NCBI RefSeq assembly: GCF_044762855.1
Contig: NZ_JBIWFB010000010.1
Coordinates: forward strand, 124,001-188,000
Direction: 5' to 3'
Origin: Psychrobacillus sp044762855
GTDB lineage: Bacteria > Bacillota > Bacilli > Bacillales_A > Planococcaceae
DNA: 64,000 nucleotides
Shown: in pieces, positions 8,097 through 17,174 of the stretch
Layout: each line of letters begins with the position of its first letter
Position numbering within the stretch: position 1 is the stretch's first letter
Translations under genes and position numbers: made by a program
Notes under the pieces: model-generated
Seen by the model: the letters and a program-made list of their open reading frames with translations, nothing else
Told to the model about the DNA's origin: nothing
The model's database searches: none

Positions 8097-9068
8097 TTAT
8101 TTTTCAAGACTTGTTAACCATGTTGTAAGTTCTTCTGTTTGTATAAGAACAGCAAGAGGATCGTAATACCAAGAACGTTCTTCTGGCCAAACATAAAGGC
8201 GATCATTTTTAACAGCAGATAAACTGCCCCAAATTGGATCCGCTTTAAAATCTTCTACTGTTCGGTCATCAGAAGTCATAATAATAAAATCACCTGCGTA
8301 TTCTGCCAACATTTCTTCTGAAATCTCAGCCCATTGTTTTTCCATAATTTCTTCAGCTACTCCAGCGGGAGGTTTGCGGCCAAGTGCTTGATAAATAGGT
8401 TGTCCACCTCGTCCAAAGTTATCACCGTACACCCATGTGGACTTGCCGCCATCTTCCAAAATAGAGAAACTTAAATTGTCTTCAATGGCAGCGTCCACTT
8501 GAGATTTTGCTTCCGCAATACGTTGATCATATTGCTCTAGCCATACACGTGCCGCCTCTTCTTGACCAAGTAAATCCCCAAAGTATGTTAACTCATCATG
8601 TACATTTGATAGTTCCCCATAGGGTATAACTATGGTCGGTGCGATTTTGCTAAGTGTCTCATAGTTTTCACTATTACCAGAAATGATGATATCTGGATTG
8701 AGTGCTAAAATTTTTTCAGTGGAAGGGTTTCCGTAATCTCCAATATCCTCAATTCCTTCTAGTTTATCTTTATAATAATAGTTTTGAATGGATAACCCAG
8801 GAGCCCCAACTGGAATAACATCTAAAGCGATCAAACTGCCCAAGTACTCTTCAGCAACTATACGTTTTGGATGAGTAGGAATCTCAATTTCGCCATTACC
8901 TGTCATTACCTTTTTGGTTGTGCTTTCTTCTTTAACTACCGAGTCATTCATTTTTTCTGTAGAATTATTGGTAGATTCACAAGCGGACAGTATTAGAGCT
9001 ATAAGTAGTAACAATGGAATCATAGCGACTAAGCTTTTTACTTCCATCTCATTTCTTGTTGACTGCAT
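8097..9068 (-). CDS. Iron-siderophore ABC transporter substrate-binding lipoprotein
   Basis: Extracytoplasmic lipoprotein of 323 residues of the FeuA/YfiY class (class III binding protein) that delivers ferric siderophore to a FecCD-type permease. A signal peptide ends in the lipobox LSAC at about residue 30. The EIPTHPKRIV opening of the binding domain, the GDNFGRGGQPIYQALG loop and the C-terminal YYDPLAVLIQTEEL are characteristic. AAGGAGG precedes the ATG, and a perfect Fur box lies 25 bases upstream. Downstream of the AraC/binding-protein regulator on the same strand, it is probably activated by that regulator and repressed by Fur-iron. Confidence 0.9.
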   Translation of the reverse strand: MQSTRNEMEVKSLVAMIPLLLLIALILSACESTNNSTEKMNDSVVKEESTTKKVMTGNGEIEIPTHPKRIVAEEYLGSLIALDVIPVGAPGLSIQNYYYKDKLEGIEDIGDYGNPSTEKILALNPDIIISGNSENYETLSKIAPTIVIPYGELSNVHDELTYFGDLLGQEEAARVWLEQYDQRIAEAKSQVDAAIEDNLSFSILEDGGKSTWVYGDNFGRGGQPIYQALGRKPPAGVAEEIMEKQWAEISEEMLAEYAGDFIIMTSDDRTVEDFKADPIWGSLSAVKNDRLYVWPEERSWYYDPLAVLIQTEELTTWLTSLEK

Positions 9069-9092
9069 TTTATTAACCTCCTTGATTAATAA

Positions 9093-9107
9093 TGATAATC
9101 ATTATCA
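9093..9107. promoter_or_regulatory. Fur box (7-1-7)
   Basis: TGATAAT-C-ATTATCA is a perfect 7-1-7 Fur palindrome, positioned 25 bases upstream of the binding-protein start at 9068. Confidence 0.92.
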
Positions 9108-9145
9108 CTATTAATCCCAATGTTAATTGATTATAAAGAGATTGT

Positions 9146-10771
9146 CTATGCACGATCATGATGTTTGGCTCTTCCATTTTGTGATATTAACACTTTCATT
9201 AATTCATCTATTTGTGCTAAAGAGGACAGTGGATCATAGCCAAAAAACAAATCTGGTTGGTCCATGATATAGACTTGCTTTTTTGCTACTGCCTCCATTT
9301 CCAACCAATTCTCTGATAAAAATAAACGGTCCATTCGCTCTTTTCCTTCTTTATTGGAAGGTAATCCAGTGATAAAAATATGATCAGCAGGATAATCGAC
9401 AATCGATTCTACCTCAATCTCTAGATACCCCTTTTGCGCAATCTTACGTTTAAGCAATTTATGCGGATATTGAAATCCGATATCTTCGTACAAGATTTGA
9501 GCTCCCCTACCGAAGCTACTATGAAAGCAATATGCAGAATTTGCATTAATCTCCCATACTATAGCTGTTCCCCTATCTCCTAGTTGCTTGTCTAGTTCGC
9601 GGTTAAAGTTCCAAATTATTTCATCATATTGTTTCAGCCATGCTTCTACTTTTGACTGTCTATTCACAACAGTAGCAATGAGTCGAAATTGCTCCTTCCA
9701 GCTCATGTTCATAAACGGCAGGGCGAGTATTGGAGCTAACTCAAGCAGTTTTTGATAATTACTTACTTTGTTATAGTCAATAATGACATCCGGACTGACA
9801 GAGGCGACTCTTTCACTAAGTGAATGCGCACTAATACTATATATATCTATTTTTTTATCTGATTTTACTTGTTGCACATTATCCATCCATGTCGTATATA
9901 CACCTAATTCCGGCACTAAACCTAATGCGAGCAAGCATGCAGTATGATTACTATTTAGAACAACTATCCTTTTTTGTTTGTGATGAAAGGCTGTAGGTGA
10001 CAAGCCTACTAGTTGCTTAAATTTCCTGCTTAAATAATTTCCCTCTTTGTACCCGACTTCTTGTGCTAAGCTCTCCAGTTTTGGTATACCATATAACAAC
10101 TTATTTTGAGAGGCACGAATACGAAGCAATGCAATGTAGGAACTGAAGGTTTGTGTAGTATGTTTGCGAAATTCACGGGAGAAATGTTCGGGGCTAACAT
10201 TCGCAAATGCGGCCATTTGATCACGAGTCAAATCCTCATGAAAATGTGTGTTTATATACTGAAGCACTTGTTCCATCCACGAGCTATTTTTTTGTCGTTG
10301 TCTTTCAAGTTCTTCATATAGTTCTACTAATAGCTCAACAAACAATTGTTGCACTTGAAATGGTTTACGTTCATCCAGCTGTTTCCAAGCCCTTTCTAAC
10401 TCTGTCGTTACACTTATCGTGGTGGAAGAATAGCTTTGAAGAGGTTCAGGAAATTTCAGTACATTCGATTCAATGCAGTCATTCGTCACGCAACGATACG
10501 TAATCAGTGTTCCCTGAAAAGTGGTATGCGATTGAGTAAACAACTTTAATTCCTGGTAATTATGCCAAAGTACCACACAACCACGTGACAACTTGAACTG
10601 CTGTTCTTGAAGAGTGAGTATACCACTTCCATTCGTAATAACTAAAATACAAGGAAGTGTTGTCCGTTCTTGTTCATTATTAGGTAATGAGCCTTCCCAG
10701 TTCGATATGCTTACAGGTATATAATATGTATGAGAAAACGAGCTATTATGTTTGGATGACTGATCGTCCAT
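9146..10771 (-). CDS. AraC-family regulator with C-terminal siderophore-binding domain (Btr-like)
   Basis: Transcription activator of 541 residues built like Bacillus subtilis Btr. It has an N-terminal cupin-like region (to about 160), a double helix-turn-helix AraC domain at about 165-263, and a periplasmic-binding-protein-like domain from about 265 to the end. The binding domain carries SFGRGAQILYED, the same GRG signature as the two transport lipoproteins in this locus, so it probably senses the same ferric siderophore inside the cell. GAGGTGAT precedes the ATG. It reads in the same direction as the downstream binding-protein gene. Regulator role inferred from the Btr family. Confidence 0.88.
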   Translation of the reverse strand: MDDQSSKHNSSFSHTYYIPVSISNWEGSLPNNEQERTTLPCILVITNGSGILTLQEQQFKLSRGCVVLWHNYQELKLFTQSHTTFQGTLITYRCVTNDCIESNVLKFPEPLQSYSSTTISVTTELERAWKQLDERKPFQVQQLFVELLVELYEELERQRQKNSSWMEQVLQYINTHFHEDLTRDQMAAFANVSPEHFSREFRKHTTQTFSSYIALLRIRASQNKLLYGIPKLESLAQEVGYKEGNYLSRKFKQLVGLSPTAFHHKQKRIVVLNSNHTACLLALGLVPELGVYTTWMDNVQQVKSDKKIDIYSISAHSLSERVASVSPDVIIDYNKVSNYQKLLELAPILALPFMNMSWKEQFRLIATVVNRQSKVEAWLKQYDEIIWNFNRELDKQLGDRGTAIVWEINANSAYCFHSSFGRGAQILYEDIGFQYPHKLLKRKIAQKGYLEIEVESIVDYPADHIFITGLPSNKEGKERMDRLFLSENWLEMEAVAKKQVYIMDQPDLFFGYDPLSSLAQIDELMKVLISQNGRAKHHDRA

Positions 10772-10862
10772 GATTACATCACCTCTTAATTACTTAATTA
10801 ACTAAATTTGAACTGGCAGCAAGTAGTAAAGCTAGTAGAATATTAAGACCTTTTAAAATAGC

Positions 10863-10899
10863 AAACTATCACGTTACTCTTTAAATAACGTGATAGTTT
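10863..10899 (-). terminator. Perfect 14-bp hairpin after the ABC exporter gene
   Basis: Arms 10863-10876 and 10886-10899 (AAACTATCACGTTA and its complement) pair perfectly around a 9-base loop, 36 bases past the exporter stop codon. The downstream T tract is weak, so termination is likely but not certain. Confidence 0.7.
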
Positions 10900-10934
10900 T
10901 GAATTCTAAAATAGTGCTATTTATTAGTTCTCTA

Positions 10935-12650
10935 TTAAATTGCAAATTGTGCTTCGTGAAGCCTAGTATAAGCTCCATTTAAAGCGAGTAACTCCTGATG
11001 GCTTCCTTGTTCTGTAATGCCATCTTCTGTTACAACAATAATGCGATCTGCGTTTTTAATCGTTGCTAATCGGTGTGCTATTACTAATGTAGTGCGCCCT
11101 ACCGATAAATCGGTTAATGCTTGCTGTATGGCAACTTCTGTTTCCGTATCTAGTGCAGATGTAGCTTCATCCAAAATAAGTATGGATGGGTTTTTAAGGA
11201 ACATCCGGGCTATAGATAGTCGTTGTTTTTGACCACCAGACAATTTAACGCCTCGTTCCCCGATCAACGTGTCCATCCCTTCCGATTGAGCTAAAATAAT
11301 TTCCTCTAGCTGTGCTCTTCTTGCCGCTTCCCATACTTCCTCTTCAGTAGCATTTAGATTGCCATATGCTATATTTTCGCGGATCGTTCCATCAAATAGA
11401 AAAACATCTTGTTGGACGATTCCAATTTGAGAGCGAAGTGAAGCGAGCGTCATTTGTCTAGTTTCTATTCCATCGATTAACAAAGACCCTTCTTTTATAT
11501 CGTAAAAGCGAGGCAGAAGACTACACATTGTCGTCTTCCCACCACCTGATGGACCAACAAGGGCAACTGTTTCTCCTGCTCGAATCGTTAAATTAATATT
11601 ATTTAATACATTTTCTTTGCCTTCATAACCAAAAGAAACGTTTTCGTATACTATATTTCCCTCCAAATGCTTAACAGCTATTGCATCCGGTACGTCTGCC
11701 ACATCAGGTTCCGTGTCAAGCATCTCATTAAATCGTTTAAAGCCAGCAATACCTTTTGGGTACATTTCAATAACTCCGTTAATTTGTTGAATTGGTCCTA
11801 AAAACACATTCGAAAGGAGAACAAAGGCTAAAAACTCTCCATATGTCATGTTTTTATTAATAACAAACCAAGTTCCGCATAGTAGAACGAATAATGTAAC
11901 AATTTTCATCAGAATGTAGCTTACAGATGAATTCCAAGCCATCACACGATAAGCAATTAATTTGGAATCACGAAAACGACTATTATTTACCTTGAATTGT
12001 GTAATTTCATGATCTTCGTTCGAAAAAGCTTGAACGACACGCATTCCACTCACATTGTTTTCTACACGTGCATTAAAATCTGCAATGTCTGCAAAGAAAC
12101 GGCTAAAGGCAGCAGACATTTTCTTACTGAAGTATAGGGAAAGACTTACAATAAGCGGTATGATGATAAATGTAAGAACAGCAAGTTGTGGGTTAATAGT
12201 GAACATGATAGTAAATGCACCAATAAGTGTCATAAGTGCGATAAACAAATCCTCAGGACCATGATGCGCAATTTCACCAATATCCATTAGATCATTTGTC
12301 ATTCTTGAAACTAAATGACCTGTTTTATTATTGTCAAAAAATCGGAAGGACAATTTTTGCACATGCGTGAATAGCCTTTCACGCATATCCGATTCAATAG
12401 AAATACCTAGTTTATGCCCCCAGTAGGTAACTACAAAATGGAGTACAGCACTGATTATGTAAATTCCAAGTAGTGAAATACACCCCCATAAGATCCAGCT
12501 CCAGTTAGAGCTAGGTAACAGGTCATCTACCACACGATGTACCGCTAACGGAAAAGCTAATTCCAACAATGCGGCAAAAACCGCACAGGAAAAGTCTATA
12601 ATGAATAATGTTTTATAAGGTTTATAGTAAGAGAAAAACTGTTTTAACAA
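10935..12650 (-). CDS. ABC exporter, fused permease and ATPase (YfiB/YfiC/MsbA type)
   Basis: Half-size ABC exporter of 571 residues. The N-terminal six-helix membrane domain (about 15-285) is followed by an ATPase domain with Walker A GPSGGGKTT at 366-374, signature LSGGQ at 470-474, and Walker B LILDEA at 491-496. It would work as a homodimer, moving a lipophilic or peptide substrate outwards. The start read here is TTG at 12648-12650, with AGGAG 11-12 bases upstream. It follows the two siderophore permeases by 126 bases on the same strand, so siderophore export or release of iron-free ligand is a reasonable guess, but the substrate is unknown. Confidence 0.85.
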   Translation of the reverse strand: MLKQFFSYYKPYKTLFIIDFSCAVFAALLELAFPLAVHRVVDDLLPSSNWSWILWGCISLLGIYIISAVLHFVVTYWGHKLGISIESDMRERLFTHVQKLSFRFFDNNKTGHLVSRMTNDLMDIGEIAHHGPEDLFIALMTLIGAFTIMFTINPQLAVLTFIIIPLIVSLSLYFSKKMSAAFSRFFADIADFNARVENNVSGMRVVQAFSNEDHEITQFKVNNSRFRDSKLIAYRVMAWNSSVSYILMKIVTLFVLLCGTWFVINKNMTYGEFLAFVLLSNVFLGPIQQINGVIEMYPKGIAGFKRFNEMLDTEPDVADVPDAIAVKHLEGNIVYENVSFGYEGKENVLNNINLTIRAGETVALVGPSGGGKTTMCSLLPRFYDIKEGSLLIDGIETRQMTLASLRSQIGIVQQDVFLFDGTIRENIAYGNLNATEEEVWEAARRAQLEEIILAQSEGMDTLIGERGVKLSGGQKQRLSIARMFLKNPSILILDEATSALDTETEVAIQQALTDLSVGRTTLVIAHRLATIKNADRIIVVTEDGITEQGSHQELLALNGAYTRLHEAQFAI

Positions 12651-12776
12651 TGTTGGCCACTCTCCTAATTTTCATCTAATAGTCTTTCTATCGTGATGCA
12701 ATCATTAACATTCCATTGACTGTTCAATAGCTATATATTTTCTGCTTTATCGCTGACATCACGTATTTAATATCAA

Positions 12777-13811
12777 TTAGTCTTTCAACCTGGAAAGTAA
12801 ATAAAGGAAATACGGTGCACCAATCACTGCGACAACAATCCCAGCTGGAATCTCTGAAGGCTGTAAAATAGAGCGTCCAATTGTATCCGCAATAAGTACT
12901 AAAAGCCCACCTGTTAATGCAGCAGCTGGTATTAAAAATTGATGCCTTGACCCGACCAATTGACGGGCTAAATGTGGTCCAATAAGTCCTACAAATCCAA
13001 TTCCACCACTCACAGACACACTAGCACCAGCTAAAGCAACAGCTGCAGCAAGTAATAAACGGCGCTCTTTTTCAATCGATGTTCCAAGTCCAGTCGCTGT
13101 TAAATCACCTAAATTTAATACGTTTAAAACGCGTGCTTTTGAATAGACAAAAGGAATTAAAATGAGTATCCAAGGTAAAAGTGATAAAACGAATTTCCAA
13201 TTGGATCCCCAAATACTACCCGCTAACCAAGTAGCAACAAATTGATAGTTTTCAGGGCTTAAACGAAGAGTTAAAACAATCATTGCAGAACTGATACCCG
13301 CTGCAATAGCAACTCCAGTTAAAATGAGTCGCATCGGAGAAATACCTTCATCCCGCTTATACGCTAATACATAGATGATAATTGCCGTTATCCCAGCACC
13401 TGAAAACGCTAATACCGGAAGCAAAAACACTGGTACAGCTGTAGTAGACGGGAAAAATGAGATAAAAAGCATAACAGCAAGTCCAGCTCCCGCGTTAATA
13501 CCTATAATACCTGGGTCCGCGAGTGCATTACGAGATATTCCCTGTAAAATACAACCTGATATAGCAAGTCCCATTCCGACTAGTATGGATATAACAATGC
13601 GAGGCAACCGAAATTCATACAATATTAATTGTTGCTTGTCTGTTCCTTGACCGAACAATGTTTGGATTACTTCAATTGGCGATAAACGAATAAAGCCTGT
13701 ATTCATACTAATGATAAAAAACGTTATTATTAGCAATCCTAAACCATAAATAATGAACAGATTCCGTCTATTACTTTTTCGTTGTTTCTCGGTTAAATAT
13801 GCTTTACTCAT
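12777..13811 (-). CDS. yfhA: FecCD-family siderophore permease subunit (YfhA-like)
   Basis: Integral membrane permease of 344 residues with about nine or ten helices, half of the channel for ferric siderophore uptake. FecCD hallmarks are FRLPRIVISILVGMGLAISG near residue 47-66, GFVGLIGPHLAR near 273 and the C-terminal IGAPYFLYLLSRLK. Its start overlaps the stop of the preceding permease by 4 bases (ATGA), implying translational coupling. It forms an ATPase-permease-permease operon driven from the Fur box at 15843. Paralogue of its neighbour, resembling YfhA of the YfiY-YfiZ-YfhA schizokinen/arthrobactin system. Confidence 0.88.
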   Translation of the reverse strand: MSKAYLTEKQRKSNRRNLFIIYGLGLLIITFFIISMNTGFIRLSPIEVIQTLFGQGTDKQQLILYEFRLPRIVISILVGMGLAISGCILQGISRNALADPGIIGINAGAGLAVMLFISFFPSTTAVPVFLLPVLAFSGAGITAIIIYVLAYKRDEGISPMRLILTGVAIAAGISSAMIVLTLRLSPENYQFVATWLAGSIWGSNWKFVLSLLPWILILIPFVYSKARVLNVLNLGDLTATGLGTSIEKERRLLLAAAVALAGASVSVSGGIGFVGLIGPHLARQLVGSRHQFLIPAAALTGGLLVLIADTIGRSILQPSEIPAGIVVAVIGAPYFLYLLSRLKD

Positions 13812-14863
13812 ATTTCTTTCCCTCCTTTACGCGCAAGATAAAGGAAGAATGGAACACCAATTAATGAAATCAATGCACCAATAGGCGTTTCATATGGAGG
13901 GTTTATCATTCTTGCACATATATCTGCCAATACAACTAAAAGTCCCCCCATTACCATAGAACAAGGAATAATCCAACGATAATCATGCCCCACGATTAAA
14001 CGTGTTAAATGTGGAACGATTAATCCAACAAAAGCAACCGCCCCGACTACAGAAACTGCTGCGCCTGCCAATATTAATACGATAATCATTCCGAATAATT
14101 TAATCGTTTTTACTTTTTGACCAAGCCCGACTGCTACCTCTTCTCCGAGACTTAATAGTGTAATGGAACGAGAAAGTATTATTGCTCCAATCATCGCTGC
14201 AAGAATCCAAGGAAACATGATCTGCAGATTGATCCACTTCGTTCCAGATACACCGCCTGCATACCAAAACGCCAAATCTTGTCCAATTCTAAAATAGAGC
14301 GCTATCCCTTCACTAAGTGCACCTAATAATGCGCTTACTGCCGCACCTGCAAGAACAAGACGCATAGGCGTTAAGCCATTTCTTGACATGGATCCAACAC
14401 CATAGACTATCCCTACTCCTAAGCCGGCACCTAAAAACGAATACATGATTAAATACATATAAGGTAAACCAGGAAAAAATGCAAAACAAAGTGCTAACAT
14501 AAAAGCAGCACCAGCGTTCAATCCTAAGAGACCCGAATCAGCGAGTGGATTCCTTGTCATACCTTGCATTAGTGCACCTGCAACTGCAAAGCATGCTCCT
14601 ACCATCGCTGCACCTAAAACACGTGGCAAACGAATCTCTTGAATAATTTGATGTGCTGTCAAATCAGCATTGAAATGAAAGACAGCGGTCCAAACAGTTG
14701 CAAGCTTAATATCTGCTGCACCAAATGAAATGGAAAGACCAATTGCCAAGATTAATGCTAACGTCCCAAAAAACAGAACTATGATGCCAATAACCGGACG
14801 TGCATCTTTTTTATAGTCAATTGATTTTTCCATTTTAGTAGATGTTTCTATCGAATTGCCCAT
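13808..14863 (-). CDS. yfiZ: FecCD-family siderophore permease subunit (YfiZ-like)
   Basis: Permease of 351 residues and second half of the siderophore channel. It has a short charged N-terminus, then about nine helices. FecCD landmarks are IRLPRVLGAAMVGACFAVAG near residues 96-115, AFVGLIVPHLTR near 283-294 and GVPFFLYLARKGG at the end. It sits 31 bases downstream of the ATPase gene and overlaps the next permease by 4 bases. The pair presumably forms a heterodimer served by the ATPase at 14895-15731 and by one or both binding lipoproteins of the locus. Confidence 0.88.
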   Translation of the reverse strand: MGNSIETSTKMEKSIDYKKDARPVIGIIVLFFGTLALILAIGLSISFGAADIKLATVWTAVFHFNADLTAHQIIQEIRLPRVLGAAMVGACFAVAGALMQGMTRNPLADSGLLGLNAGAAFMLALCFAFFPGLPYMYLIMYSFLGAGLGVGIVYGVGSMSRNGLTPMRLVLAGAAVSALLGALSEGIALYFRIGQDLAFWYAGGVSGTKWINLQIMFPWILAAMIGAIILSRSITLLSLGEEVAVGLGQKVKTIKLFGMIIVLILAGAAVSVVGAVAFVGLIVPHLTRLIVGHDYRWIIPCSMVMGGLLVVLADICARMINPPYETPIGALISLIGVPFFLYLARKGGKEI

Positions 14864-14894
14864 TTGTAATCTCCCTTTTTTTGTATATCAAAAC

Positions 14895-15731
14895 TCACAC
14901 TTCACTTAGAATCTTCTCTCTACTTTTCCAAGGAGATGGATGATCCTTTTGGCATAGCTGATAAGATAGACAAATCGGATTATTACTAAAAGGACAGGTT
15001 GTAATACATGCTTCGATATTAAATACAAGTTGTAAGTTTGAAAAAGTCATTACTTCTTCGGGACTACCTTCCGTCATTAATGTCCCGTCTTTCATGGCAA
15101 TCATATAATGCGAAAATCGAGAAGCATGATTCAAATCATGCAGCACCATGACAATTGTTCTGCCCTCTTCCTCATTTAGTCGTTGCAAAAGAAGTAATAT
15201 ATCTAGTTGATGCGCAAGGTCTAAATAGGTTGTTGGTTCATCCAGTATAAGTATTTCTGTATCTTGGGCAAGTGCCATCGCAATCCAAACTCTTTGTCGT
15301 TGCCCACCTGAGAGTGCATCAATGGGACGATCCCTAAACTCATCCAGGCCGGTAACATTAATCGCCCAATTTATAAATTCGTAGTCTTCTTTTTTTAACG
15401 TCCCAAATCCTTTCTGATGTGGAAATCGTCCATAAGAAATCAGTTCAAATACAGTTAAACCACCCGGTGCATCTGAAGTTTGTGGTAAAATAGCCATTTT
15501 TTTAGCAACTTCTTTTGTTTCTAATTGATGAATTGCTTTTCCATCCAGATAAACTGCACCTTTTTTCGTTTTCAATATACGAGAAATCGCTTTTAATAAA
15601 GTCGATTTACCACAACCATTTGGTCCTATAATCGTCGTTATTTTATTTTTGGGGATGGAGACGCTTAAATCTTCAATTATATTTGCGTTCGCATACCCTA
15701 TGGCTACTTGATCTACTTTTAAAGCTTCCAT
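14895..15731 (-). CDS. yusV: Iron-siderophore ABC transporter ATPase (YusV/FecE-like) with cysteine-rich tail
   Basis: ATP-binding subunit of 278 residues. Walker A GPNGCGKST is at about 37-45, signature LSGGQRQRV near 140, and Walker B ILILDEPTTYLD near 159-170. It energises the two FecCD permeases encoded directly downstream. Unusually, the C-terminal tail after VFNIEA holds four cysteines with spacing C-x3-C-x7-C-x5-C, where family members usually have a short proline/cysteine tail. A metal or Fe-S site is conceivable but unproven. GAGGAGAG precedes the ATG, and a perfect Fur box lies 112 bases upstream. First gene of the operon. Confidence 0.9.
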   Translation of the reverse strand: MEALKVDQVAIGYANANIIEDLSVSIPKNKITTIIGPNGCGKSTLLKAISRILKTKKGAVYLDGKAIHQLETKEVAKKMAILPQTSDAPGGLTVFELISYGRFPHQKGFGTLKKEDYEFINWAINVTGLDEFRDRPIDALSGGQRQRVWIAMALAQDTEILILDEPTTYLDLAHQLDILLLLQRLNEEEGRTIVMVLHDLNHASRFSHYMIAMKDGTLMTEGSPEEVMTFSNLQLVFNIEACITTCPFSNNPICLSYQLCQKDHPSPWKSREKILSEV

Positions 15732-15842
15732 ACTACTACTCTCCTCTTCTTTTATTTAAAACAAAAACACCTTGTCTTGTAGTCACGACTAATGAATAGT
15801 AGACAGTTTGTTTTGCTTATAAATTAATAACTCCTTTACAGT

Positions 15843-15857
15843 TGATAATGATTATCA
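15843..15857. promoter_or_regulatory. Fur box upstream of the ATPase-permease operon
   Basis: TGATAAT-G-ATTATCA, a perfect 7-1-7 palindrome in the divergent region between the ATPase operon and the YfiY-like gene. Confidence 0.92.
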
Positions 15858-15993
15858 GTGTCACTTAAATGAGTGTAGTAGATTAATTGGAAGTTGTCAA
15901 TGTAATCTGACCATTATTTAGGTATATAACTCTATTTATTAGAATAATTGAATATTGACTTGACCTTTATTCAGAATACTGATAAGTTATGAG

Positions 15994-16008
15994 TGATAAT
16001 GATTATCA
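15994..16008. promoter_or_regulatory. Fur box upstream of the YfiY-like gene
   Basis: TGATAAT-G-ATTATCA lies 34 bases before the start at 16042. With the box at 15843 it gives each divergent transcript its own Fur site. The 310-base divergent region holds nothing else that I recognise. Confidence 0.92.
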
Positions 16009-16041
16009 CTATCAATTATAGTTTCGCAAAGGAGATATATT

Positions 16042-17019
16042 ATGTATAAGAATAAAAGCTTTAACGGAGCCATTTTTCTATGTTTCATAGTACTAGTCGC
16101 TTTTATAGCAAGTGGTTGTACTAGCAGTAAATCTACAGAAGAAGTGGAAAACGATAAAGAACAAGAAACAGCAAAAACGAGAACGTATGAAAGTGAAAAA
16201 GGTCCAATAGAGCTTCCAATGCATCCGGAACGTGTTGTTGTAATTGATCAAGATTATATTGGAGACGTTTTAGCTTCTGGGATTACTCCAATCGCCACAA
16301 CAGGTTGGGCTTTTGAAACACCTTACTTTAAAGAACCATTAAAAGACGTCGAAAATATAGGCGATAAAGTATCGTTCTCCATAGAAAAAGTAATCGAATT
16401 AGAACCTGATCTTATTCTTACTTATAATGATGAAGAATATGAGGCACTTTCCAAAATAGCGCCAACAGTTTTAATCCCATTTGGTAAATATGGAGATTAT
16501 AAAGAACGCATTTTAGTATTCGCTGAAATCTTAAATAGAGAAAAAGAAGCAAATCAATTCCTTGCTGATTTTGACAAAAAAGTAGAAACGAAAAAGAAAG
16601 AATTGGAACCGATTCTAAACAAAAATCCTAAAATAGTTATTTTGGAAGTAACGGATAAAGATTTATTCCTCTTTGGGGATTCATACGGTCGTGGTGGTCA
16701 AGTTATATACAATGAGCTCCAATTAAATGCCCCTCAAAAAGTAGTAGACATTGCGTTTAAAGAAGGTTGGGCGAAAATCTCCCAAGAAGTTATTCCCGAC
16801 TATCTCGGCGAAGCGGATTATATCTTGTTAGGTGTTCGTGATAATGGAGTAGAAAATAGTAAAGAAATCATGAAAAGTTCTCTATGGAATGACCTACCTG
16901 CTGTAAAATCCGGTCAAGTTCTAACCTATGACCTTAATACATTCTATTTTCAAGATCCAATCGCTCTAGAATATCAAATGAACGAAATTTCAAATTTTAT
17001 GGAAAGTAAAAATAACTAA
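16042..17019 (+). CDS. yfiY: Iron-siderophore substrate-binding lipoprotein (YfiY-like)
   Basis: Lipoprotein of 325 residues with a signal peptide ending in the lipobox ASGC at about residue 26. The binding domain starts IELPMHPERVVVID, carries the GDSYGRGGQVIYNELQL loop and ends with the FQDPIALEYQMNEI helix typical of siderophore-binding proteins. AAAGGAG precedes the ATG by 9 bases. It is divergent from the ATPase-permease operon, as yfiY is from yfiZ-yfhA in Bacillus subtilis, and has its own Fur box. Only about a third of positions look shared with the other binding protein in the locus, so the two may prefer different siderophores. Confidence 0.9.
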   Translation: MYKNKSFNGAIFLCFIVLVAFIASGCTSSKSTEEVENDKEQETAKTRTYESEKGPIELPMHPERVVVIDQDYIGDVLASGITPIATTGWAFETPYFKEPLKDVENIGDKVSFSIEKVIELEPDLILTYNDEEYEALSKIAPTVLIPFGKYGDYKERILVFAEILNREKEANQFLADFDKKVETKKKELEPILNKNPKIVILEVTDKDLFLFGDSYGRGGQVIYNELQLNAPQKVVDIAFKEGWAKISQEVIPDYLGEADYILLGVRDNGVENSKEIMKSSLWNDLPAVKSGQVLTYDLNTFYFQDPIALEYQMNEISNFMESKNN

Positions 17020-17028
17020 ACCTTAACT

Positions 17029-17088
17029 AAAAAGCTTTACTTAGATTTAGACAGCAAGGTTTGTCTATAATCCTAAGTAAAGCTTTTT
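17029..17088. terminator. Large nested terminator hairpin between convergent genes
   Basis: The 16-base arms AAAAAGCTTTACTTAG (17029-17044) and its complement (17073-17088) enclose a second small stem TAGACA/TGTCTA. A- and T-tracts on both sides make it usable from both directions, ending yfiY and the converging ccsB. Confidence 0.9.
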
Positions 17089-17174
17089 GTTTATTTAACT
17101 AAATCGTCAAAATTATTTTTCAAATTTTACTCTGATTAAACTGACCTGAACTTTTCTCACGAATCCCTATAAAA

